DNA from: Setomelanomma holmii
Taxonomy: Eukaryota; Ascomycota; Dothideomycetes; Pleosporales; Phaeosphaeriaceae
Assembly (NCBI GenBank): GCA_010015745.1
Contig: ML978171.1
Span: forward strand, 124,001 to 188,000
Length of the DNA: 64,000 bases
Direction: 5' to 3'
Both the position numbers and the translations under genes were made by a program. The notes beneath the pieces were generated by a model, which searched no databases, had not been told where the DNA came from, and worked only from the letters and a program-made list of their open reading frames with translations. Of the stretch, positions 12,258 to 25,050 are shown piece after piece (the first letter of the stretch is position 1; each line of letters opens with the position of its first letter).

Positions 12258-12544
12258 AGTGGGGACGATGTGTTTGCATTGCGTCCGACTCATGTCACCT
12301 GGTCATACCCGATATGATGTCATGGGCAGACCTTTTCTAGCATATAGAAGATCTCAGAACACCATCTTCTGAGCCTCAAGAGAGGCGAACGTAGAGCGAA
12401 AAATCCCCATGTTCAGAGCAACAAATGTGGCCCAAAATTCCTTCTATTTCGTGGTAGATCTGTCGTAAAACCTATGACCAGTATCATGCTCTTGCAGTGC
12501 CTTGTATTAACGTAGCCTAGCCACCATCATTACCCACTACAAAT

Positions 12545-13792
<1,248 letters not shown>

Positions 13793-13878
13793 CTTGAGAG
13801 TGTGAGTTAGTGTTGTGTGGAGTGGAGTGTAGAGTCCGATTGAGGAGTCAATCAGCTTTGTACCCAAGTCGGAGCTCG

Positions 13879-13904
13879 ATTGGATCGTATTGAGGTTATA
13901 AAAA
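13879..13904 (-). promoter_or_regulatory. TATA-like and CCAAT motifs upstream of the epimerase
   Basis: Read on the minus strand, TTTTTATAA (13896-13904) is followed by CCAAT (13879-13883). They lie about 90-110 bp before the epimerase ATG at 13792. The position fits a core promoter, but such short motifs occur by chance and there is no direct evidence of use. Confidence 0.35.
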
Positions 13905-15465
13905 GTCGGGAACACGAGCTGTATCCCGCGCTAGTGATACACCGTTGGGTGGACCCTGTCTTTTGGCTCGTTCCTGTGAGCGGCGATACTGGAAGCGGGT
14001 AAAATTCCTTATCGAGAACGCTCGCATTTGTCGTGGCGCAAGCCTCTCAATGAATTGGTTACGCAGGGCGCCCTGTCGAATTTGCTCGCCTTGTGGAGAT
14101 GGCTTAAACGTGAGATAGGAAGGAGAAGGCTTCATTGAGTTGATGGCTGCTGATGTCTACCGTCAGCAGCCCAAGTCGTGTTCCTCAGAGATTTTCTCCA
14201 CTGCGGGTACGAGGTCACAAAGCGTCTGTGGTTTGGTCTTGTTGTAACATGCCTGGTCACTTGCAGAGGATGTTCAACTTTGCGACGTGTCTTTGAGACC
14301 AAAGAGCGTGCTGCACATGCCTCTATAGGGGGGGTCGATGCTGTTCGCGGTTGTGCTGCAATATCCTCGATGGTCGTGGAGCTGGACTCAAGGGCCAGAG
14401 AATGCTTGTATGGACGCTTACTGTGCCAATATGCGGCACATCACTACTGTTATCTTTCACTCTATGCGCCCAGCGTGATGTAGCTTGATGCAGTGTGCCG
14501 TCAGATCCCAGGAACTATGCAGGTACATCGGAACTTTGGGAGCTTCTAGCTCAGATTTCCCCCACCCGCTAGGAGGCATCATCCATGCAATTCAGAAGAG
14601 AACAAGCAGTCTGTATACACATCACCAGCAACACTAAAATTTTCACAATATGCTCTTTGTTCACAAAGCACTGCCACGACTGCCATTTGCTCACCGCCGC
14701 ATCCTGCTAGCATACTCGCTAAAACTGCCTTTTCCGGAGCCACCCCCTGCAACAAAACGCGCTCGTGGCGCCTTCCCGAGCTCGACCTCGAGAGACAACG
14801 ACATCTTTACCAGCAATATCGCATTCATCGCCTTGGGAGTCTGGAAAATGCTCGCGGGCCACGCCTCGATATTCACCGAACGTCTAAAGATTCCTTTGAG
14901 CCAACGGTAGCATTGCGCTGCTGTTGCGACGCGTCGTACTGCCCACGTGTTTACACCCTGTTTCCCTGGCGCCGACATCATCAAAACATCGACCACATCA
15001 TCAAAGGAATAGAGAAAGATATCACGAGCGCATTCAGGGGCTAAGATTTCGTGGGTTTTGGGTGTCGGATCTGAGAAGTTTGTAAGTAGACTGTTCTCCA
15101 CTCCTAGATTCTTGTCTCCCCATGGTGAAAGCATCACATATGCGCTCAGCTTGCGCCAACGCACTTTGCCCATCGTCACTCTCACCTCGCAGGCTCTTCT
15201 TCTCTTCTACCCTTGTAATGATTCCCAGCCACCTTTTCTGATCTTATCGGCCAACTAGTGTACCGCAACGTTTTGCGCTGCAATATCGCTGCTAATGTTG
15301 GAGCTTATTCAGCACGTCTCCCTCCAACTTCGTCCTTAGCAACTCCCATCTTTGCTTCATCTTCCCTTGAACTTCCTACTCACATCTTCTCAAGACGTTC
15401 GACGCATTACAATTGTGAAGTACCTTCAACATCAACTTCAACTGCTACCATTATTACCTTTCGCC
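13905..15465. other. Intergenic stretch between epimerase and SUN-domain gene
   Basis: About 1.6 kb lies between divergent genes. An 86-codon frame on the plus strand (14650-14910) and an overlapping frame on the minus strand (14691-15174, from its first ATG) show no recognisable family. The last few hundred bases before 15466 are pyrimidine-rich and look like a 5' leader. I call no gene here. Confidence 0.45.
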
Positions 15466-17727
15466 ATGTCGCAACGCGCAGGACTTGGCGCAACGCCAGC
15501 GAGGCGTTCTGCTCGCCTGTCGCAAGCTGGATCAGTCACCAACCAGTCTATCATTACCACTGTAACTACCGGCGGCACCAGGCAGCGCAAGAAGGCACCT
15601 CTCACCAAAGTCAAGGCCCGCAAGTCCAACGCGTACGGCGCCAGTGGTCGTGTTAGCGCAGCTGAGGAGCTTTCACTTTCCAACACCGGCTTTGCGCAAG
15701 CTTTCCAAAATCAGCGTGGAGATGCCGTCGCTCGCGATGACGACGACGAAGAGGATGACGACATCGATGAATTAGGTGCAGAGACACCACGCATGAGCGG
15801 TGCGCTCAATGGCCGGGCGGTCCAGCAATCTTCTTCACCAGATCCCGAACTTCCGACCCCAGCTGCACCAGGACTGTCCTTCGAAGATAGTGAAGATGCT
15901 GCACCTAGTGAGAGTGGTCTCGCCGCATCCATAGACCAGACCTCGAAATCGTTTGGTCCAGTTCATGAGGCTGGTATGCTGTTCCGTCGCCTCCGTCAGG
16001 ATTCATCCCGTGCACCATCGGAAGAACGGTACGCTGAGCCTCTCTGGAAGCAGAACAGGGCTCGTCGTATGCAAGCTCGAGCCGACGTCCAAGAGCAGGA
16101 AGAGGAGGTCGAGATTGTGGTCGAAACCACCGCAAGGCAACGTTCAAACCAAGCAGCCCTTGCCGAAAAGGCCGTTCTTGATCAGTCTATCGATGATTTG
16201 CTTGTCGAGGAGCAAGCTCGACTCCAACGCGAAGGACCACCTCAACCTCGTGTTCGTCCTCAAAAACCCGCACGAACACAGCAACTCAACAGCCCGGAGG
16301 CTATCAACGCATGGCTTGGCAATGTGCCTGGCATTGGCCATGACCAACCCAAGTGGTCCCTCAAGCGACTAGGCATGTTGCTTCTCTGGGCATTCGTCGC
16401 CTATTCGCTCATCATGTCTACGGCAAGCTATTTCATGTCTTCTGACTACCCAGAGTCGATCGCAAGGACTCCTTCTGTGGGTTCGGCGCTGGTCTCACGC
16501 GCCTTCTATTCCTGGCGCAAGCTTGCCGAGGTCATCCAGCCGGGCCTGACAAGAAAAGAAGAGTTCGATCTCTTCAAGGCTGGAGACGACAACATCATGT
16601 GGAACCGACTGTTCAAGCTAAACAAGAAGTTTGATGCAAGGTTCGACGATATTCACAGTACTATCAATGGTCTGAAGAACGACCTGCCTGATTTCATGAT
16701 CATGCGCCGTAACCAAGACGGCAAACGTGAGATTACCGATGACTTTTGGCAAGCTCTCATATCCAAAGCACGTGCGAAGGAGAACGATTCTGAGTGGACC
16801 GACTTCCTCAAGAGCAACGAGCAGAAACTTCGTGATCTATTCGGTGCGCCTGTTGACATCAGCACGTCCGATCACTGGCCTGAGGCTGTTTCACGGCAAG
16901 AATTCGTGGACGCAATGGATCGCCACTACAAGACACTCGCTGCTCAGGTCGACGAACGAGTCGTCGCCGCGATGCGGAAACAACACAGCGAGCTCAAAGC
17001 CATGGCTCATGCTGAAGCGAGGAAGACGGTGGTCGACTCCATCCGCCTTGAGTCTCTTGCGATGGGCAATCTCCTTGCAAACTACGAGCTCAACCTTCGC
17101 AAACCGAACTACTTTTCATCCGGTCTCGGCGCCCTGGTCATTCCAACCCTCACATCCGCTACTTTCTTAGACAACCCTCGCCCTCTGGCCAAAATCGCTC
17201 GCAGGCTCACACTCGTTCCTCAGCGCAATCCACCCAAAGCCGCTCTGGACAAGTGGGAAGAGCCTGGAGATTGTTGGTGCGCTGCTCCGAGTCCGGCGAT
17301 GAATGGTCAAGCACAGCTGACCGTAGCCCTCCCACGCCCAATGTACCCGCGACAGGTCACCATCGAGCACCTGCCCATGAGTATGATGCCGGGCAAGAAA
17401 ATTACCAATGCGCCACGTCTCGTCGAGCTCTGGGTCGAAACCGATCAGGATGCACAGTATCACTACGCCCACCGTCAAGGCACTTGTCAAGAAGGACCAG
17501 CGGGCTGGACCTGCTTAGGAGCCTTCGCTTACAATATCCATGCCAGCAATTACCAGCAGACATTCGACCTTGACGGACAGACCCCAGTACCAGCCACCAA
17601 GGCCATGCTGAGGGTCACCTCCAACTGGGGTGCTGACCACACGTGCCTGTACCGAGTGCGTCTGCACGGAGAAGACGCTCTGGAGGATCATGCATACACT
17701 ATTCGATTGAATGACCCTGCCAGGTAG
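15466..17727 (+). CDS. SUN-domain nuclear envelope protein (Sad1-like)
   Basis: A single exon of 753 aa. The N-terminus is basic and then acidic (nucleoplasmic side). One transmembrane segment lies near residue 302 (GMLLLWAFVAYSLI). A helical lumenal region follows, then the SUN domain from about residue 548 (NYFSSGLGALVIP) to the end. SUN landmarks include DCWCAAPS, RQVTIEHLP and a conserved Tyr-rich tail. SUN proteins bind KASH partners in the perinuclear space, linking the spindle pole body or chromatin to the cytoskeleton. The ATG at 15466 follows a CGCC context; the open frame extends 38 codons further upstream without a better ATG. Confidence 0.88.
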   Translation: MSQRAGLGATPARRSARLSQAGSVTNQSIITTVTTGGTRQRKKAPLTKVKARKSNAYGASGRVSAAEELSLSNTGFAQAFQNQRGDAVARDDDDEEDDDIDELGAETPRMSGALNGRAVQQSSSPDPELPTPAAPGLSFEDSEDAAPSESGLAASIDQTSKSFGPVHEAGMLFRRLRQDSSRAPSEERYAEPLWKQNRARRMQARADVQEQEEEVEIVVETTARQRSNQAALAEKAVLDQSIDDLLVEEQARLQREGPPQPRVRPQKPARTQQLNSPEAINAWLGNVPGIGHDQPKWSLKRLGMLLLWAFVAYSLIMSTASYFMSSDYPESIARTPSVGSALVSRAFYSWRKLAEVIQPGLTRKEEFDLFKAGDDNIMWNRLFKLNKKFDARFDDIHSTINGLKNDLPDFMIMRRNQDGKREITDDFWQALISKARAKENDSEWTDFLKSNEQKLRDLFGAPVDISTSDHWPEAVSRQEFVDAMDRHYKTLAAQVDERVVAAMRKQHSELKAMAHAEARKTVVDSIRLESLAMGNLLANYELNLRKPNYFSSGLGALVIPTLTSATFLDNPRPLAKIARRLTLVPQRNPPKAALDKWEEPGDCWCAAPSPAMNGQAQLTVALPRPMYPRQVTIEHLPMSMMPGKKITNAPRLVELWVETDQDAQYHYAHRQGTCQEGPAGWTCLGAFAYNIHASNYQQTFDLDGQTPVPATKAMLRVTSNWGADHTCLYRVRLHGEDALEDHAYTIRLNDPAR

Positions 17728-18161
17728 TTGCTGAGCTAGCGAGTGAGTTCAAGGAGGAATGGTTGCATAGCGAGCATAGATTGGCGTTTTTGCATGCTCT
17801 TTGGAGCTTTACGAATGTTTCCTCCCACCAGGGATGGTTGGATAAGCTATATACCCTTCTCATTGTAGCCATCACACGCCAGATAAGTATTACGATTGCA
17901 TACCTAACATGATTGCCCGGCGCCTGTGCCAGTCCGTGATGACTTTAATATCCAATCTTGATCTCACCAAATAACTCCCGAACGCAATATCACACAAGCT
18001 ACAGCCAATGAACGTATGCTGTTCTTCTGCGCGATGGTGGCACAGACCATGCACTTAACTCCCCATTCGGCCTAGGCTAGCGCGTTCGCGACGCGTCGTA
18101 AATGCTCCTCGACCTTCACACCCCGCATACGCCCCTAGCTAACACCGTACACAGCTGCAAC
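17728..18161. other. Intergenic region between SUN gene and MCM6
   Basis: These 434 bp hold the SUN gene 3' end and the MCM6 promoter and leader. An ACGCGT element (MCB-like), the type bound by cell-cycle MBF factors, occurs at 18091-18096 within GCGACGCGTCG, about 70 bp before the MCM6 start. That fits a replication gene but is not proof of regulation. Confidence 0.45.
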
Positions 18162-21146
18162 ATGTCTTCTCTATTAGACGCAATCATTCATTCCGATGCT
18201 GCGCCAACTCCCTCGAGCGATGCTGGCAACTTCAGGCGCTCGCAGCAAGTGCGCTCCTCCTCTGCGAGACCTCGCGGACCTCCCTCAGAAAGCGCAGGCG
18301 CAAATAGCGACGTAGAAGGATTTCCAGACGACGAGGTGGTGGGTGGCCGCATACCTGGCAGACGGACCAATGCTCCACGAACGGATGTTCCGAGAGTGGT
18401 GGACAGGACAGGGGAGACACTGTCCGTTCGCTTCCAGGAGTTCCTCGAGAGGTACAAATTGCGTTGTGCCTTGACGTGAACACTGCTAATCAGCTTCAGC
18501 TTCACCGAAGAGATACCCTCCTCCGCACTGCCCGCATCGAGCGTGCAAACAACAGACAAATACTACATCTCGCAGATAAGGGGTATGCGGCTGTACGGGC
18601 TGTCAACCTTGTATATCGACTTTACACACGTTGGCAGTTACGAAGACGGCATTCTGGCACAAGCTATCGCGGGCGAGTACTACCGATTTCTCCCATACAT
18701 GATCAGAGCGCTCCACAACCTGATCGCCAAGTACGAGCCAAAGTACTTCCGACAGCATCGTCAGCCGGCTTCGACTACGTCTGTGACGACAAGCTCCAAC
18801 GCTGGAACTGGTACGACCCAGAACGAAAGCCTCAACGAGAAGACTTCGCATCAGCAGACGGACAAACTATTCACGCTAGCTTTTTACAACCTCCCACTCG
18901 TGTCTCGCATCCGGCAGTTGCGTACATCCTCGATTGGCCAATTACTGTCTATATCAGGAACTGCGACCCGTACGTCTGAAGTTCGACCAGAGCTGTCCAT
19001 GGCTACATTCATTTGCGAAGCTTGCAACACTGTGGTACCGAACATCGAACAAACCTTCAAGTACACTGAGCCGACGCAATGTCCGAACAATACATGCATG
19101 AACAGGGAGGGCTGGCGCTTGGACATTCGACAATCCACTTTTGTCGATTGGCAAAAGGTTCGCATTCAAGAGAACAGCTCAGAGATCCCCACGGGAAGCA
19201 TGCCCCGCACAATGGACGTTATCTTGCGTGGAGAGATGGTTGATCGTGCCAAAGCTGGCGAAAAGTGCATCTTCACGGGCACGGTCATTGTCATTCCGGA
19301 CGTTAGCCAATTTCGTGTCCCTGGTGTACGGCCCCAAGCGATGCGGGACACCTCGAATGCCAGTCGCGGCAATGAGGCCGGTGGTACTGGCGTAAGTGGC
19401 CTCAAGGCTCTTGGTGTTCGCGATCTCACCTACCGGATGTCCTTCCTGGCCTGCATGCTCTCGCCGGATCACTCAACACCAGGACAGCCAGCGAATCACC
19501 ATTTGCAAGGTCAGGCCAGCAATATTCTTGCCTCGCTTGGTCAAGGGCAGATCGAATCAAATGCCACGAGTGGTGAAGAGGCGCAAGAAGAGTATCTTGG
19601 CACCTTGACCACTTCAGAGATTGAAGATCTAAAGGAGATGGTGCACAAGCCCAACATCTTTATGCGACTTGTGGACTCGATCGCACCGATGGTCTACGGT
19701 CACCAGGTCATCAAGAAAGGACTTCTTCTCCAGCTTATGGGAGGTGTGTCCAAGGAGACACCTGAAGGAATGGCACTGCGTGGAGACATTAACATCTGCA
19801 TTGTTGGTGACCCTTCCACCTCCAAGTCACAGTTCTTGAAGTACATCTGCAGCTTCCTGCCACGTGCGGTTTACACTTCTGGTAAAGCTTCGTCAGCAGC
19901 GGGTCTTACGGCCGCTGTGGTCAAAGATGAGGAGACTGGCGAGTTCACAATTGAGGCGGGAGCGCTTATGCTTGCGGATAACGGTATCTGCGCTATCGAT
20001 GAGTTTGACAAGATGGACATTGCCGATCAAGTCGCGATCCACGAAGCCATGGAACAGCAGACAATCTCCATCGCCAAAGCCGGCATTCAAGCCACACTCA
20101 ACGCTCGAACGTCGATTCTTGCAGCAGCCAACCCTGTTGGAGGCCGCTATAATCGCAAGACGACACTGCGCGCTAACGTCAACATGTCCGCGCCTATCAT
20201 GTCACGTTTCGATCTCTTCTTCGTGGTTCTGGACGAGTGTGACGAAGCTGTCGACCGCCATCTTGCGGAGCACATTGTTGGCATTCATCAGTATCGCGAT
20301 GAGGCTGTGACGCCAGAGTTTAGCACCGAGCAGCTGCAGCGATACATTCGCTTTGCACGGACATTCCGCCCAGAATTCACCGACGAGGCAAGAGAGACTT
20401 TGGTTGAAAAGTACAAGGAGTTGCGTGCAGATGATGCGCAAGGTGGTATCGGTCGCAACAGCTACCGTATCACTGTACGACAGCTCGAAAGTATGATTCG
20501 TCTATCCGAGGCCATTGCGAAGGCCAATTGTGTTCGCGATATCACCCCAGAGTTTGTCAAAGAAGCATACAATCTCCTCCGCCAGTCCATCATCTCCGTC
20601 GAGAAGGACGATGTAGAGGTCGAAGATGACGATGACGAGGCGCTCCTCGCTGCCGCTGCGGCAGCTGAAGGTCAGGACGGCCACGCAGCTATGGACGAGG
20701 ACCAGCAGAATGCTTCAAGAGACCGAACAGCAACACCAGCTACAGCTGCTGCACCGCGCGAAAAGACCAAGATTACGCACGACAAGTACGTCGCAATGCG
20801 CAACATGCTTGTCAAGCGTGTCAACGAAGACCAAGAAGAGACGCAAGATGGCGTTGAGGAAGAGGAGCTGTTGATCTGGTACCTTGAGCAAAAGGAGAAT
20901 GAGCTGGACACTCAAGAAGATCTAGAGAAGGAGAGGGCGCTTGCGAAGAAGGTGCTCAAGAAGGTTGTCAAGGTATTTCACTATCGAATTCCAAGCCTAC
21001 AGATGAATACTTACAGAATGTGACAGGAACAATATCTCATGCTCATCCGCGGCGAAGGTCTAGCAGACGAGCAGGGCCAGGCTGAAGCGAGCGACAAGGT
21101 GGTATACGTACTTCATCCAAACTGCCCAATCGAGGACATTGCTTGA
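18162..21146 (+). CDS. MCM6: MCM6 replicative helicase subunit
   Basis: Exons 18162-18451, 18500-20972 and 21027-21146 give 960 aa. The zinc-finger cysteines are CEAC and CPNNTC. Walker A is GDPSTSKSQ near residue 533, Walker B is CAIDEFDKMD, and the arginine finger is MSRFDLFF. The subfamily is given by RMDIRQSTF-type sequence (GWRLDIRQSTFVDWQKVRIQ) and by a C-terminal winged-helix region ending in YVLHPNCPIEDIA. MCM6 is one of six subunits of the MCM2-7 ring that unwinds DNA at replication origins and forks. The N-terminal 90 residues are low-complexity and serine-rich, as usual. The introns are 48 and 54 nt. Confidence 0.96.
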
Positions 21147-21575
21147 GATGAATTATGGTCATGGAGTACATGAGGTTCGGATACGACATGAGGGACAATG
21201 ATGCTTGAATGAGTGCATGGACGTTGGCTCTTTGGCGTTGGATATAAGCATAGCATTGATATAGAGCCGGGCTCTGGATCAGGCATGTATAGAACTGCGC
21301 ATCGCGATATACCCGTTTCTCTTCCCAAATGACTTTTTTGCATACCCTTGACGTTGTGATCATCCAGCCCGCTATATGCAGCAGTATGAGGCCTGGCAAA
21401 TATGTGAGAAGACGATGAGGTATATGGCCCAGCGCCAATACGACTTTTGAAGATCGGAATGATTTCAACCTCTATATTCGTATTCCAAAAATTCGCTCGC
21501 TAATTTCGCTGTACAAGAAGCCCACTACACTTTCGCACATCTCGAATATTCCCAGATCATCCGAACGCTCCTATC
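21147..21575. other. Convergent 3' intergenic region
   Basis: A 429-bp gap between the MCM6 stop and the stop of the TauD-type gene. The frame at 21043-21468 (minus) overlaps the MCM6 3' exon and has no family match, so I read it as a shadow. It probably contains two 3' UTRs. Confidence 0.45.
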
Positions 21576-22887
21576 TCAATCGTTGTAATTCAAAATCCCA
21601 CTCCCATCCTTATTCGCCTTGGGCACACCATACTTCTCACTCAACTCATCCTCCTGGCTCCGACTCTCGGGATCCAAAAACGGTTTCTCAGCACGCACAG
21701 CTACACGCACCGCATGTCTGCGATGCGGAGCAAAGCCGTACGAAGCAGAGTGATTCTGGACATGTATTAGCATAACGCACATCACGAAGGATACGAAGTT
21801 GAGATGAACTTACAGTAACCCTGTTATCCCAAAACGCCACATCCCCTTCATTCCACTGGAAGCGGACGTGTATCTCTGGACTTGTGGACACGATTTCGTT
21901 CAAGAGAGCGATGATGGCGTCGCTTTCTGTCTTCGGCACGCCCACAATCTTCATCACGAAGCCCGGGTTGAAGAAAATTGACTTCCAGCCGGTCACAGGG
22001 TTCGTGCGAATCAAGGGGTGCTCCGTGGTCACGGGCTCGCGGCGTACCGTGCGGCCTAGGTCGCGCGTCCCTTGGGCTTGTAAGTCGGCGGAATGTAAGG
22101 CGGTCAGGCTGGAGAGGTAGTGTTGCATGTGCGGGGAGAGCATGTCGTATGCGGCGTATTGGGAGGACCAGAGGGTGTCGCCGCCGCCGCCGCGGGGTGG
22201 GCCAGTCAAGACTTTGAGGGAGGTGTAGGAGGGGGGTTGGACTTCGTATGTCACCTTTCAAATGAATGTTAGCATGTTATATGTGGGCAGTGCGTGGGAA
22301 GGTAAGCTTACATCTGAGTGCCATAGAAACGTTGGTGTAAATAGTGCACGTAGATCTGGACTTCCCTCGCCAGTGAAAATGACATGCACATCTTCCAGGC
22401 CTCCGCGCTTCGGCACACCGGTTGTAGCGTGCTTGTGTAGTTCGCCAAAGTACTTCCCCAGCTCTCTTTGCTCTTCGACACCAAAGTTCTTTTGGTTGCG
22501 GAAGAACACGACGCCGCGTGTAGCGATAAGACGTGCGAGATCGTTCTTATGGGCATCAGTGAGGTTAGCGAGGTCGATGCCGTGTACTTCGGTGCCAATC
22601 TTGGGGTTGAAGTCGAACACGTCTGTGGCATCGGCGAGAAGGTTCTTGAAGTTTGGGTCTCCTAGTTGACCTTTGTCAACGTAGGGCACTTCCGTGTACG
22701 CAGGCCACGTGATGTTGGGGAAGTGTGGTCGAAGGTCCTCGTATTCGTATGTGTCGTCATGCTTCTTGACAGTGGTTCGTCCGGGGACATAGTTAAACTT
22801 GTTGCTGCTTGGCTGGGCTGACGCCTTCTGTGTGGGTATGGGAGTGCCATTGGGCTGGAACTGGGGTTCGACAAGGCCGGGTGCCAT
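21576..22887 (-). CDS. TauD/TfdA-type alpha-ketoglutarate-dependent dioxygenase
   Basis: Exons 22312-22887, 21814-22254 and 21576-21755 give 398 aa. Iron ligands are His and Asp in FLWHSDVTYEVQPP and His in the C-terminal block NHSASYGFAPHRRHAVRVAV, whose Arg binds 2-oxoglutarate. Family blocks KIGTEVHGIDLANL and GVVFFRNQ are also present. Fungal relatives such as Jlp1 oxidise sulfonates (taurine-like compounds) and release sulfite; the exact substrate here is unknown. The ATG at 22887 sits in CACCATGG. A frame opening upstream uses only TTG. Introns are 57 and 58 nt with GTAAGC/GTAAGT donors. Confidence 0.9.
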
Positions 22888-24499
22888 GGTGGGGGTATGT
22901 GTTGGGTTGTACGCCAATAAGATGAAGGTGCCTTGCGTGGGCTGTGGCAGGCCTTTGCGAGACGCTGACCTTGGATGGACGAAAGATTGTCCTTGAAGTG
23001 GGTGTACGATGATGAGATGTATTAGAAGCGATTCGACTGCGTCCTAATGTTCTCCAATATGGCTATGGGAATATGCAAGTCGCTAGATGGGTATTCGAAG
23101 CGTTCAGCGTGTTTGGAAAAAGAAAAGAAACAAGGAGGGTAGGATATAGCACTTATAAGAGCCTCATCCGAAGTTAGGAGCGCGACTCATACATGTCACT
23201 ATGAGACTACGCTGACTCCACTTGAGAGAGATTGCGCCATCGCACACAATCAGATTCCCAAGGTCCGACCCACTTCTGACTGATGTTACAGCCGCATGAT
23301 ATCAATCTCGACGGCTGCCGCAATCGCACCGACATCCGCGGGACAATCCGGGGTACAGGAAGATGTCACTGTCTCTATTGCGTGCTCAGTGTGAGCCTGG
23401 CATCGAGATACAAGCTCGACACTGCTTCGCAAAGACTAAGCAAGTGTGCTTGTGCCTCACTAATCTTGAGTTGAAGGCAAACTCATTGTCACTTAACCTC
23501 GTTACCAATGCCGTTCGAGTAACTGCTTCGGATTCCATGTGCTTATTGAGATACATAGACCCGATGGTAGATTCTAGCAACAGTTGCAAGCGTTCTTTGG
23601 ACTGAGCTGAAGTCGGTGTGGAATCCTGCGCTAGACCTGATTGGGTAGAGTGGGTATGTCGTGATAAGGTGCCATCGTAATGTTCGCCTCAAGAACACAA
23701 CTCCATGCACTGACCATTTTTCAGAAATGCTTTTTGCTTTACACACTTAGGTGAGACTGACGAAACTCACAAATGATGGCAGATACCCACGCAAATCTAC
23801 CGAATCCTGCTCTCCAGCTCTTCAATAAGTCGACAGTATGCAAAAAGATGTGAAAGTAGGATAGATCAAGCGAAATACCGTGGTCCGCACAGATTGACTG
23901 AGAGGTTGAATGAGTCTTTCACAAGCTCAAGCAGGATGCTCGTGCTAGATCCATGCGCACCGTTCACTACAGGTCGTCAGCACATTCACGACATGCACCC
24001 GTCCATCAACTTGAAAGACCGGTAACTGTCAAGACACATGGCCAAGCCTTATTGTCGTGTTTTAGTCCAGGCCTTGCTGGCGTCTAACATATGCGGGAAG
24101 TGTTGTGATCCTGGCTGCGTGTTCCGTCACCATCGGCAAGTGCTGCGGTGCCATGCATTTTTGAAGCTGTCTTATATTGCAGATACCGGAATGTTTAGGA
24201 GTTGAGAAGTGTTTCGCCGGAACTGCGATGCGATGCCGGAGCAGTGCATGCCTGTCGATGCAGGCTTCAATCGATCTGGCAACGCCCGCTTCCCATAACG
24301 CCGTGCTGCCCACTTCAAAACGCCCAAAGTATGTGCACCAATGCTCTTGAGAGTCGTATTGCATCTTTCCTCAGTCGTGCCTATCATTTCCCGTCCCGAA
24401 GCCCTCTACAGGCCACATTGCTCGGGAGGGGCAATAGTGCATTCGATGTCGTCATGTGAATCTCTAGATCCGTTTCGCGGGCATTATGTGCGTGGTATC
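22888..24499. other. Gene-free stretch upstream of the dioxygenase
   Basis: About 1.6 kb. A TATA-like CTTATAAG lies near 23151-23158, 264 bp or more before the dioxygenase ATG. The remaining open frames are short and overlap. I see no gene or repeat. Confidence 0.45.
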
Positions 24500-24793
24500 T
24501 CAATCTTTCCGAAATGACTTGTTGAGAGCCTCGAGGGTGGGTATTGGGACGCCGTTCAGGTTCGTCCAAGCTATCGCCGCTCCGCTCACACCACCGTCCT
24601 CGACAACTGACCCTTCGGCACCCGAGGGTGCTGTGTTCTTCCTCTTCAATATGCCTGCAGCCTCTAGTCGTGGTGACCAATACGGGTGGGTGCCTTTGTG
24701 TATGCGATATATTTCGTAGTTGCCCCAGATAAGGACGACGGTTGATACGATAGGTATTTTGGTGATGTTATGGTAGATGCGTGATGAGCTCAT
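24500..24793 (-). CDS. Hypothetical small membrane protein
   Basis: A single-exon frame of 97 aa begins with ATG at 24793. The N-terminal third has a hydrophobic stretch (IPIVSTVVLIWGNYEIY) that could span a membrane. The rest is polar with a GAEGSVVEDGG turn-rich part and a basic end. I do not recognise the family. It is head-to-head with PRP22 (257 bp between starts). Its composition looks protein-like, but no homology is claimed. Confidence 0.45.
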   Translation of the reverse strand: MSSSRIYHNITKIPIVSTVVLIWGNYEIYRIHKGTHPYWSPRLEAAGILKRKNTAPSGAEGSVVEDGGVSGAAIAWTNLNGVPIPTLEALNKSFRKD

Positions 24794-25050
24794 CGTGGCG
24801 ATTTATCCAGAAATGAGGACGACTTTGGTATAACGGTGCAATCACCCGTTCGTAGACTTAGACGTTCGGTGTAGGCTCAGGTGAGGGAAAGGCGGTGTTG
24901 CGGAGGCGCGTGAATGGTGACTGGCTGGAGCGCGGGGATGGAGATGCATGTCCTTGGCGCCAGTCGCCGCCGAGCCGCATCAACTTTCTCGACCACGCGA
25001 CGCCTCCAGGAACACCACAGAAACATCCCTGTTAGGGACTGACCACCACG

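Noticed and set aside
14650..15174. Overlapping frames on both strands between the epimerase and the SUN gene
   Set aside because: Neither shows a recognisable family, splice pattern or compositional sign of a protein; one is probably the shadow of the other.
16653..16865. Minus-strand frame inside the SUN-domain gene
   Set aside because: It lies wholly within the long coding frame of a recognised gene and matches no family.
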